Source: a virus
DNA length: 24,234 bases
IMG/VR virus record: IMGVR_UViG_3300008448_000630
Coordinates: 1-24,234 of that record
Reading direction: 5' to 3' (one strand)
This document shows positions 7,101 through 13,695 of this stretch, in pieces. The translations under genes were made by a program, and so were the position numbers. Under the pieces are notes generated by a model, which was not told where the DNA came from, did not search any database, and saw only the letters and a list, made by a program, of their open reading frames with translations. Position 1 is the stretch's first letter, and every line of letters starts with the position of its first letter.

Positions 7101-8369
7101 AGTTATATATATCCAAGTCTCAACCGTGAAATCACCGGTCCCAAAGGCAAGAACAGCGTTTGCCGGCAACGTTAGATAGCTGCTGGTTCCATTGAAGAAG
7201 CCAGCATTGCGACTGGCAGTGACAAGAGTATTTACATCGTTTAAAGCATTTACCGAAACAATGCCACTGCCAGAGGACAGCCCATAGGTTTGCCAAGTAA
7301 TATTTGAGCCATCCGTAGTCAATACCTTGTTAGTATTACCGGCCTGACTTGGCAATAATGCGCTAATAGCAGCATCTCTTGTAGCCTGGCCCGTGCCACC
7401 ATTCGCAATTGCTACTGCAGCGGATAATTTCGTATCAACAATAGTACCATCTAGAATTTTTGAATTAGTAACGGCGCCATTGTTCAAAACAAAGCTAGTA
7501 GATCCGTAACCATAGTTTGTTACGGTTAGAGAACCTTTGTTCTCATTCTCAATTCCGGCACTTAATTGAGCGACTGTTCCACTTGTAGTATTCGCTAAGA
7601 TCCTAACCTCTCCGCTTGCTCTTTGCAGCACTACTTCCCCATTTACTAGCTGATTGAGGTTGGTCTCGAATGGGGTGGCCTGTGGCGTAAAATTAGACGG
7701 GTAGTGAGCAAAGCCTTTAGTAACTCTAAGCTCGTCAATATAACCGCTAAAGGGAGAGCCTGATTCGTTGTTGCTGATACCTACAAGCACATAGGGAGTT
7801 GGGCTTGCGTAACTTGTTGCATCAACATAAGTTGAACCAACCTGTGTGCCATTTAGGAACATCCTCGTTGATCCAGAACTTCTGCATACGGCAACATGGC
7901 TCCAAACATTGGCTGGAACCACTGAAGTCGTTGCTATCCTCTCGACAGACCCACTGCCAATAAAGCTCAAATAACTATTCGCTGTAACCCCTATCGCCAG
8001 CCCGCCAGTGGCCAGTCCCTGACTACCATCGTACAACCGCTGCAAAGCAGTACCCACTCTGTAAACCCACATTTCAATGGTGAAGTCACCCGTACCAAAG
8101 GCGAACGCCGCAGACGGAAGAACTCTTAAGTAGTCACCAGTTCCGTCAAAGAATATGCTGCTTACGCCAAACTTACTTTGCGCTGTGCTAATCCTGGCAT
8201 CGCCGAGGGCCGTTACTGTTTTCGGGACGCTGCTACTGTCGATTATTGTTGTACTGTTATTAACACCGTCTCCATGCAGGAGAAGGGAGTCGGCCGTTAG
8301 GTTTCCTCTAGTTGCCTCAACACTGTCTGTTGTATTTTTTAATACAATTCGTTGCGGAAATACCGACAT
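4119..8369 (-). CDS. Giant LamG-repeat tail fibre (1416 residues)
   Basis: This is the largest adhesin here. The order is: FPQRIVLKN start (1-22); LamG1 (26-234) inserted in the scaffold; rest of the scaffold (239-380, NGEVVLQRASGE, NENKGSLTVTNYGYGSTSF, NGGTGQAT, ALLPSQAGNTNKVLTTDG); a LamG in permuted order (383-597); a second scaffold module (603-671, ENDQCLRWDSTSSNWVP, YLYICTATNTWRRIP); then LamG3 (697-933), LamG4 (945-1174) and LamG5 (1181-1416). Each LamG carries F.TGDFT.E.W, W.H.A..R....R.F.NG and D..R.TKG.A.Y. LamG4 and LamG5 are close relatives. The gene follows the 143-residue protein after 28 bases and has no Shine-Dalgarno. Likely role: binding host surface glycans or proteins with several lectin-like heads. 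Confidence 0.85.
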   Translation of the reverse strand: MSVFPQRIVLKNTTDSVEATRGNLTADSLLLHGDGVNNSTTIIDSSSVPKTVTALGDARISTAQSKFGVSSIFFDGTGDYLRVLPSAAFAFGTGDFTIEMWVYRVGTALQRLYDGSQGLATGGLAIGVTANSYLSFIGSGSVERIATTSVVPANVWSHVAVCRSSGSTRMFLNGTQVGSTYVDATSYASPTPYVLVGISNNESGSPFSGYIDELRVTKGFAHYPSNFTPQATPFETNLNQLVNGEVVLQRASGEVRILANTTSGTVAQLSAGIENENKGSLTVTNYGYGSTSFVLNNGAVTNSKILDGTIVDTKLSAAVAIANGGTGQATRDAAISALLPSQAGNTNKVLTTDGSNITWQTYGLSSGSGIVSVNALNDVNTLVTASRNAGFFNGTSSYLTLPANAVLAFGTGDFTVETWIYITSYNNYSIFDTIPIGGTGSRVNAMVWYITSTGKLQVFSNGADRALSASTIPLNQWNHIALVRSGTTWRYYINGIRDSEYSYSVTLSLATGCVIGRLGDAASYFLNGYLDNFRVTKGVARYSADFTPTAPFLEGVSDPNWSSVSALLRMDGISGSTTFTDSSTNALAITSVGGAQIVNSALPQTIAENDQCLRWDSTSSNWVPTENISWPTPASPTALGKAGQVSKDLEYLYICTATNTWRRIPYSAWNYTLLRSPSMTTASFTYPPLAGVADEFFNNTTLLVHFDNADGSNSFVDNSQYRFDGTQSAQNGAFISTLQSKFGGASVYFNGVEGPGIVGSFVTFPASSVHHFSTGNFTIEAWIRPTLVNGQGPSTYAIVSQSNASTTENVFSFYAGTSALQFLWGFNSGGGTQGSASGAFAFSTAGVWYHVAAVRNGNVLRLFVNGTQVGTDTSITTDFCPATTAPMRIGAYTPFTNLDTFRNVFMGWIDEVRITKGVARYWTAFTPRAFAFPPAPTAVPPESSTDPHFANVGLLLHMDGSNGSTTFTDSSPNALTVTPSGNAQISTAQSKFGGSSGLFDGTGDFLSPAITSALTFGTGDFTVEAWVRITASTLSFPQILTMNYGSTSLTVRYADSASPYVYRLQVTLDSATAANTYYANISQSTYLNTWVHIAFTRSSSVCRLFINGNQQYLSVGTGSAFFQFISFVSTANVTSLTNVTIGTNFQGNIDDLRITKGVARYVGDFIPRTTAFPDVPDPVVTDPSFSNVSLLLRANGTNGSTAFADSSLNSLTITPFGNAQISTTRSKFGGSSAFFDGTGDYLSTGTPSGFAFGTGDFTVEAWVYVTSTTSGAVPYVYANNPTIFSINYGGSGFVFRYGDAGFGYRLQASLNVGTLSDIYSVDIAQAVCLNTWIHVAFTRSSGTCRIFVNGSQKSMASGSSTSFTLPSFNSTVDVTGLTSSAIGINFLGYIDDLRITKGVARYVSDFTRPDTTFPNG
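4122..5537 (-). repeat. Tandem duplicated LamG domains 4 and 5
   Basis: The last two LamG domains of the giant fibre (encoded at 4848-5537 and 4122-4829) align over their full length. Shared blocks include GNAQIST, SKFGGSS, FDGTGD, FGTGDFTVEAW, FTRSS and DDLRITKGVARYV. They are closer to each other than to LamG1 or LamG3, so they probably arose by a tandem duplication within this gene. The six-residue linker between them is proline-containing (DVPDPVV region). Confidence 0.8.
6579..7223 (-). repeat. LamG domain in permuted order
   Basis: Residues 383-556 (6702-7223) carry the later part of a LamG domain, from GFFNGTSSYL through FGTGDFTVETW and WNHIALVRSG to DNFRVTKGVARYSADFTP. They lack the usual opening strand. 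Residues 557-597 (6579-6701) carry only the usual opening part (DPNWSSVSALLRMDGISGS, then TTFTDSSTNALAITSVGGAQ) and then change into scaffold sequence. The two pieces together make one complete domain with the halves exchanged. Confidence 0.72.
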
Positions 8370-8397
8370 CTAGGCTTTATAGCTTAAATAGGATGCC

Positions 8398-8829
8398 CTA
8401 GGTTACTGTGAATGTAAATATGCCATTCGCGTTCCAGCCTATTCGGAATTGCTGCCCGTCACTAACTGATTCCATTGCATCAAAGTTCACGAAAGCCACC
8501 GGAGGTTCGCCGGCGTCTGACGCATTGTATAATATAGCATACGCCGCCGTTATAGAGCCCCCTGCTGCGGTCCACACAGCATCGTCTGCGTCGAATTTTG
8601 CGTCATTTGTCGTAACCGTGCTCACGACTACGTTTGTAAGTGTTTGGCCGCCAGTCGTGTACCCAAAACTGTTAGCGGTCTCGGTGCCACCTGTAGAGGC
8701 CAAGGTCGTATGAGTTCCATCAAATGTTGCTGCTGTTAGCAATTTTACCTTGTAAGTATCAGACGGGCTATTTGCACCATTAAGGAACCTGAGTAAAGTA
8801 TTATTATAAATACTGACGGTAACTGGCAC
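8398..8829 (-). CDS. Small beta tail protein, copy 2 of three paralogues
   Basis: The 143-residue protein starts at GTG. The start is supported by alignment of MPVTVSIYNNTL with MAVTISIYDHTL of the copy at 2230-2664. Shared blocks are SDTYKVKLLTAATF, FGYTTGGQTLTNVVVSTVTT, NDAKFDADDAVWT, AAYAILYN and PPVAFVNF. It is clearly closer to the 144-residue copy than to the 138-residue one, so these two are the more recent duplicates. It sits between the 721- and 1416-residue LamG fibres, with gaps of 38 and 28 bases. Probable fibre partner; function otherwise unknown. Confidence 0.75.
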   Translation of the reverse strand: MPVTVSIYNNTLLRFLNGANSPSDTYKVKLLTAATFDGTHTTLASTGGTETANSFGYTTGGQTLTNVVVSTVTTNDAKFDADDAVWTAAGGSITAAYAILYNASDAGEPPVAFVNFDAMESVSDGQQFRIGWNANGIFTFTVT

Positions 8830-8867
8830 CTTAAAAGCCTAAACTTTCCGGTTAGTTTGCCTAATGA

Positions 8868-11033
8868 TTATTTAACTGGGAACGCGGCTGTCGGCGGAGT
8901 AAAATCACTCGTGTACCTGGCCACTCCAAATGAAATACGAAGATCGTCAATGTACCCATTAAAATAAGCTACTCCGCATTGGCCTATACTGAGAACTTGC
9001 TGGTTTACCAGTGCGCCGACAGCGCTGCCGCTCGCTCTAAGGATGCCATCTACATAGACCCTAATTGAGTTAATTGATGGCTCGTACACCATCGCTAAAT
9101 GATGCCAAGTATTTAGGGAAACAGCGTTGGCCGCAGTTGCGATATATTGCCAGTTACTGTAAAGTCCGCTTGGCTGGTAGTAATTAAATTTAACCACTCC
9201 ATTATTTGTTGGACCAAAAGCCCAAAAAGAGTAATTTGGGCCAGTGGACATCGAGCCAACTGCACAGGAGTCCGTGCCAAAGTAGGTGGCTTGCGTAAAC
9301 GCAATTGTTCGCACCCAGTATTCTACAGTAAAGTTTGTGCTAATCCAATTGCATAAGTTATTATCAATAGCGGTACGATATACTCTTGCGTTACCAGGAA
9401 GATACAAAGAAGTGCCGCCAAATTTTGAATGAGTGTTTGAGATGACAGCGCCGCCGCTTACGTTAAAGGCATAATTGTTATTGCTTATATCCGTAAATGT
9501 TGTGCTTCCATTCGCGCCATTCATCGGCATTGATAATGCGACACTTGAAAAACTGGGATCTACATTGCCAGCCTTAGGAATTTCTCCTAGTACGACTGTG
9601 TCTTTTGCTGGTGGAAGAATGATATTCGCCGGGCCCGGACGTTGTTTAAGGGCAACCGTTACTTGATTGTTTGGCGAGAAAGTCGCGTAGGCTCCAGATA
9701 TGTAAGTTAGACCAGTCGAAGCGACGCCCGCAGTGAGCTTTCTTCCAGCATGAGCCTGGAGCATGCCGGCGATAGAGCCGCCATTGAATTCTTCATAATC
9801 GTAATACAATGCTGATTCCAGGGTCCCAGTGGTGGCGGTTTGGCATCCTCCTGTGGTTGCACAAGTTCCGCCCATAGTTTGGAAATAAAGAACCGCGCAA
9901 TTATTGGTTGTAGTGGTAACGCTTAGTGGCTGAATATTCGTGGAAGGATTGGCGTAGCCAGCCGTTGCCCATGCGTCTACAGGGTTGCTTCCAGCAATAT
10001 TCCTAAAGACTATTATCTGGCCGTCAAAATCACTATTATTTGTATTAGTCGTAACATTGGGTTCGGCATTGCTGGTCGCATACTTGTAATAGACCCGAGG
10101 AGAGCCCGAGGAATTGATCAGGGTCCAGCCAGCTATAGCATTGCCGACACCGCCAATGGTGACCAATATTCCTATATCGCCAGCAATATGACCAGCGGGC
10201 CATGGGATGGATGGCGTCCTGCTGGAGATCGGTGTTCCAATTCCAACCAGCTCTGGGACCGGGGCCCCGACCCTACTCGGACTATTTATTGACGCAGTAG
10301 AGTTGATTACCAGTGGCAAAATTTGAGCGTAGTTCCATGTCGACAATGGTGCCCTTTTCCACCTGTTGACGCCAACGCAAGAGTACAAATAGTTCGAATC
10401 GAATGCCAACTGTCCGGGGCGTCCAGTGTCGGTTGCCGACGCCGGGACCGTCGATGCTGGAATATCCTGATCTGGTACCCAATTAGACGTTGTCGAATTC
10501 CATACAAGACAGTCTCCATTCACTGGCGGATTAGTGACCGTATCAATATTTTCATATTCATTTAAAATAATCTTTTTTGAATCCCAAGAAAGAGTGGTCC
10601 CGTCGGTTGCGAGAACCTTGTCAGCATTGCCAGCTTGAGAGGGAAGCAGTGCGTTAATTGCCGCCGTAGCAGTCGTTTGCCCCGTACCTCCTTTTTCAAT
10701 GCTTAGCGGGCTGGCAAACTTAATATTGGTGATGCTTGAGTCAGGGATATTTGTAGCAGTTACACTCCCATCATTTAAAACAAAGCTAGAAGGTCCTTCG
10801 CCAAAATTTGTAACAGTTAACGATCCCTTGTTCTCGTTCCTTGTCCTGGCACAAACCTGGACCACGCTACCGGATATGCTCAAGGAATAAAGACGAAACC
10901 CGTCAGATTCCCTATACATCAATAACTCACCAGGAACCAGGGGGCTTATTGATCCAGGTGCTGCCTCTGCGGTAAGAGTAGAAATACCAGTTGTGCTATT
11001 TTTGAAAACAATCCTTTCAGGAAATAGCGCCAT
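8868..11033 (-). CDS. Multidomain LamG tail fibre (721 residues), uninterrupted scaffold
   Basis: Residues 1-234 form the scaffold shared with the 1416- and 454-residue fibres: FPERIVFKN, PGELLMYRESDG, NENKGSLTVTNFGEGPSSF, EKGGTGQTT, ALLPSQAGNADKVLATDG, GDCLVWNSTTSNWVP and NRWKRAPLSTWNY. The GGTGQTT...ALLPSQ stretch is a common phage fibre motif. Here the scaffold has no insertion, so it is the reference form. Residues ~250-465 form a beta domain (HIAGDIGILVTIGG, AGWTLINSSGSPRVYYKYAT, IIVFRNI) of a type frequent in phage and bacterial surface proteins. Residues ~492-719 are a LamG domain ending in YIDDLRISFGVARYTSDFT. The start ATG lies in one arm of an inverted repeat (11031-11047). Host recognition is the likely role. 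Confidence 0.82.
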   Translation of the reverse strand: MALFPERIVFKNSTTGISTLTAEAAPGSISPLVPGELLMYRESDGFRLYSLSISGSVVQVCARTRNENKGSLTVTNFGEGPSSFVLNDGSVTATNIPDSSITNIKFASPLSIEKGGTGQTTATAAINALLPSQAGNADKVLATDGTTLSWDSKKIILNEYENIDTVTNPPVNGDCLVWNSTTSNWVPDQDIPASTVPASATDTGRPGQLAFDSNYLYSCVGVNRWKRAPLSTWNYAQILPLVINSTASINSPSRVGAPVPELVGIGTPISSRTPSIPWPAGHIAGDIGILVTIGGVGNAIAGWTLINSSGSPRVYYKYATSNAEPNVTTNTNNSDFDGQIIVFRNIAGSNPVDAWATAGYANPSTNIQPLSVTTTTNNCAVLYFQTMGGTCATTGGCQTATTGTLESALYYDYEEFNGGSIAGMLQAHAGRKLTAGVASTGLTYISGAYATFSPNNQVTVALKQRPGPANIILPPAKDTVVLGEIPKAGNVDPSFSSVALSMPMNGANGSTTFTDISNNNYAFNVSGGAVISNTHSKFGGTSLYLPGNARVYRTAIDNNLCNWISTNFTVEYWVRTIAFTQATYFGTDSCAVGSMSTGPNYSFWAFGPTNNGVVKFNYYQPSGLYSNWQYIATAANAVSLNTWHHLAMVYEPSINSIRVYVDGILRASGSAVGALVNQQVLSIGQCGVAYFNGYIDDLRISFGVARYTSDFTPPTAAFPVK

Positions 11034-11061
11034 ATTATTTTAATATGAGATAGTATGCCGC

Positions 11062-12069
11062 CTAGCACCCTGGTTCGAGTGGATTTGTAATGCATTGCAT
11101 TGTTGTCGGGTCGCATTTAGTGCATGCTTTGCAGTCATCGTTACATCTGCAGGCATTTAAGCAGGCCGCAGGCGGCTCCCAGTCCTGACAGGTCTCATAG
11201 TAATATCTAGTTTCATTCGTGACTGGATTGTAAAAATAGCCCGCTTCAGTAGTGGTGTAACCCGTAGGAGTGTACGGTATTGCCCTGTCTGGGTCATACT
11301 CGCCCGAGACGTCCTCGTAAACTGACGAGCACAATCCTCCCGGCTCTTGGCATTCCGAGCAAGGTGCGTCCGCGTATATAGTCTTACCATCTACGGTAAT
11401 ACTTTTTAGTAAAGCTAGTGAACCGTTTAAGCCGGGGGAGCAATGAATATATCCTGTAGGTTCTCCGCATTTCGTAAATGCTCGACAGGGCCAGCAAGCT
11501 TCATCTTCGTACCAATAGCCATCATCCGAACACAATTGACAGACTCGTGGCTCGTTGCACCAGCACGGCCCACTGTTGTTTAGCTTACATTTCGTTCCGC
11601 CAAAACCGTCGCTATTACAGCTTTCGCATTCATCACAATAATTGCCATCACAGCCGGCTGGTAGTGGGCTCGTTATATTGTTTTGATAAAATGATGTGCA
11701 AAATTGACTGCACTCTTTCTCTGAAGTGGGACAATCGCCGCAATTGCATATTACATATCCAGCACCAAATCGACAGCACCTAGTGCCGCAGCAGTCTTGC
11801 GCCAAACATGAAAGACCTGGAGTCGATTTTCCGCATTCACTTCCGCAGGAAGTCGTACCAGTTCCGCAGTCTTCACTTGCTTTTTGGGGATCAAGGAACG
11901 TGCATTTGTTGTTTATGCATGCATATCCCGACGCACACTCTTCCGTATTGTAGCATGCAGTTCCACCAAGGATAGCTCTGGTGACACCAGTACTCAGGAA
12001 TTCCTCTGCGGCACCTGCTCTTGCCTGATTATACCTCCTAGAATCAAACCACGAAGAAAAGGAAGCCAT
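11062..12069 (-). CDS. Very cysteine-rich virion protein (42 Cys in 335 residues)
   Basis: An N-terminal helix-like segment (SSWFDSRRYNQARAGAAEEF, to residue ~35) is followed by a region packed with cysteines, 42 in all (12.5%). They are often spaced as small disulfide or metal knots: CYNTEECASGYACINNKC, CCGTRCC, CNCGDC, CDECESC, and CRCNDDCKACTKC near the end. The first motif resembles the C....C..G..C...C repeats of EGF-like or Dickkopf-like small domains. Residues ~245-285 are a Cys-free Tyr/Thr-rich spacer. There is no signal peptide, so folding in the reducing cytoplasm would suit zinc binding or disulfide formation after lysis. It lies between LamG gene pairs, which suggests an exposed fibre or tip component. 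The function is unknown. Confidence 0.75.
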   Translation of the reverse strand: MASFSSWFDSRRYNQARAGAAEEFLSTGVTRAILGGTACYNTEECASGYACINNKCTFLDPQKASEDCGTGTTSCGSECGKSTPGLSCLAQDCCGTRCCRFGAGYVICNCGDCPTSEKECSQFCTSFYQNNITSPLPAGCDGNYCDECESCNSDGFGGTKCKLNNSGPCWCNEPRVCQLCSDDGYWYEDEACWPCRAFTKCGEPTGYIHCSPGLNGSLALLKSITVDGKTIYADAPCSECQEPGGLCSSVYEDVSGEYDPDRAIPYTPTGYTTTEAGYFYNPVTNETRYYYETCQDWEPPAACLNACRCNDDCKACTKCDPTTMQCITNPLEPGC

Positions 12070-12083
12070 GTCAGGCTGTGTTA

Positions 12084-12500
12084 CTAGTTTTGCAGGGTAA
12101 TAGTGCTGGCATTGATTATCAAGGTGCCCAGGCTGCTGACCGCGTCAAAGCCGAAATCGGTATAGGCTACCAGCTCGTCTGCTGATGATGCGCCACCCCT
12201 GGACTTGTAGTAGACGCAGCCGCGTGCAGTGATTGAGCTATTATTCCATGAGACTGCAGTAAATTGAATCACCACCTTGTCATTGACGGTGTCCTTGGTC
12301 ACGGTCACGACGGGGGTGACGCCGCCAGCTATGTAGCCAACCCCGGTAGCTTCGTTGGTTACGTCAGAACGCTTTAGGTGGGTATCTTGATTTGGTGTAT
12401 AAGCACTAGTTACCAGCATCACCTTGAAGGTGTCCGTGTCGAAGTCAATGGCGCCACGGGCGATATCGTCAATAGCCGAGTTATAGATCAGGGATGCCAT
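12084..12500 (-). CDS. Small beta tail protein, copy 1 of three paralogues
   Basis: The 138-residue protein has the order: FDTDTFKVMLVTSAY, a GVGYIAGGVTP turn, VSWNNSSITARGCVYY, and a final strand set with VAYTDFGFDAVSSLGTLII. This matches a family of small phage tail proteins, usually annotated hypothetical, with the layout DT.KV.L / GY..GG / V.W....A....Y / F. Two more copies lie at 8398-8829 and 2230-2664, each after a LamG fibre. I infer a fibre partner, cap or attachment role. The ATG follows the LamG stop by eight bases and lacks an obvious Shine-Dalgarno. Confidence 0.75.
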   Translation of the reverse strand: MASLIYNSAIDDIARGAIDFDTDTFKVMLVTSAYTPNQDTHLKRSDVTNEATGVGYIAGGVTPVVTVTKDTVNDKVVIQFTAVSWNNSSITARGCVYYKSRGGASSADELVAYTDFGFDAVSSLGTLIINASTITLQN

Positions 12501-12508
12501 AGGAAGCT

Positions 12509-13333
12509 CTAGTAATTGGCAAATGGTAAGGTCGGCGCGGTGTATGAACCCGTATAGCGGGCGACCCCTTTAGTCAGTCGCAGTTCATCCATGTAGCCGG
12601 CGAACGCATACGTGACTAAACCAGTCTCCCCCGGGATAGTGCCAATATTGATCTGAGGATTTGTGCTCGGCCTGGCCCTAGCCCCTAGTCCAAGAGCCTG
12701 ACTTACGCCGTTGACGGCTATATGGGCGGTCGAGCCACTGACGGATACGGACAAGAACGCCCAAGCATTGGTTGGTATAAAGACACTACCGGTAGTCTGA
12801 ACACTTACCGGACTTGCAGTATTGTTTGCAAGTTGCAAATTGATAAAACCTGCAGAACTAAGCTGAATCAGCGTGTGAATTCCAGTACTGTTATTCCAAG
12901 TAATAGCACCTCCGCCTGTAGAGAAAATCCTCATTCCCGAGGCTTTGGAACTTGTTATGTACATCCAAGTTTCAAACGTGAAGTCGGAAGTTACAATGTC
13001 ATAATTAACATCATATGCACGGCTCAGGTAGTCACCAGTACCATCGAAGAACGCAGATGCTCCTCCAAACTTGCTAAAGTTAGCATTCATCTGGACATTG
13101 CCATTCGGGGTCAGATTCAGCCCGAAAGAGCTACTATCGACAAAGGTCGTACTACCGTTGGCGCCATCCATGTGAAGGAGCAGACTCACATTGGAGAAAC
13201 TGGGATCACGGACCAGGGGCCAAGTGCCTGCCCTGCTTTGCAATGCCTGCTCGCGTCCAGTCCACACGCCAGGCGCAGTGGTAAGATTAGGACTGCGTAG
13301 CGCCCCGAGAAGGCCACCATTAAGCCCAATCAT
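12509..13333 (-). CDS. LamG-domain tail fibre / adhesin (274 residues)
   Basis: A short N-terminal region includes GVWTGREQALQSRAGTWP (residues ~22-39), a motif I associate with LamG fibre proteins of uncultured aquatic phages and a possible attachment segment. It is followed by one full LamG / concanavalin-like domain at ~42-272 (FSNVSLLLHMDGANGSTTF, SKFGGASAFFDGTGDYL, DFTFETWMYI, YMDELRLTKGVARYTGSYT). LamG jelly rolls bind glycans or proteins, so a receptor-binding role is likely. The gene is coupled to its upstream neighbour through TGATG with a strong GAGGAG site. It is followed eight bases later by a small beta protein whose paralogues also follow the other LamG genes. Confidence 0.82.
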   Translation of the reverse strand: MIGLNGGLLGALRSPNLTTAPGVWTGREQALQSRAGTWPLVRDPSFSNVSLLLHMDGANGSTTFVDSSSFGLNLTPNGNVQMNANFSKFGGASAFFDGTGDYLSRAYDVNYDIVTSDFTFETWMYITSSKASGMRIFSTGGGAITWNNSTGIHTLIQLSSAGFINLQLANNTASPVSVQTTGSVFIPTNAWAFLSVSVSGSTAHIAVNGVSQALGLGARARPSTNPQINIGTIPGETGLVTYAFAGYMDELRLTKGVARYTGSYTAPTLPFANY

Positions 13334-13692
13334 CAGCTAATCTCCTCGTAGCCGATGACAAGCTCCAGGTCGCCGACCAACGACGCTACGGCCCGCAGGC
13401 TATCACCTTCCTCCAAGTACAGATAAGCCTCGCGGGTCACCAGCAGTTGAGTCGCATCGGCGGGCACGCTGATGGTTTTGGCTAGGTAAAAGTCGGTAGC
13501 ACCGTCGTAGATTGTTAGGCTGATATCGGCAGATGCAGCCCCATCAACGTTGGCGCAATAAACGCTATTGATCTTAAATACCTTGCCACTTGCGGCGCCA
13601 TTGCTTAGCACACTGGCCAGTGACGCAGTTACGGCATAACGAGCTGTTCTGCCAATGATTGCTGTAGGAACTCTGAGATTAGGTGCTGCCAT
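13333..13692 (-). CDS. Small beta-structured virion protein
   Basis: The 119-residue protein has alternating beta strands (GKVFKINSVYCANVDGAASA, then ISLTIYDGATDFYLAKTISV) and a conserved-looking end with YLYLEEGDSLRAVAS and VIGYEEIS. I associate this arrangement with small accessory virion proteins of cyanophages and other marine phages, usually of unknown function and probably trimeric jelly-roll or decoration-like. It starts three bases after the previous stop. Its TGA overlaps the ATG of the first LamG gene (TGATG), with GAGGAG eight bases before that ATG. Confidence 0.68.
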   Translation of the reverse strand: MAAPNLRVPTAIIGRTARYAVTASLASVLSNGAASGKVFKINSVYCANVDGAASADISLTIYDGATDFYLAKTISVPADATQLLVTREAYLYLEEGDSLRAVASLVGDLELVIGYEEIS

Positions 13693-13695
13693 GGT

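Noticed and set aside
4119-13333. Diversity-generating retroelement target in the fibre genes
   Set aside because: The repeats are diverged protein-coding LamG domains with changes at all positions. There is no template/variable repeat pair with adenine-specific differences and no reverse transcriptase in the window.
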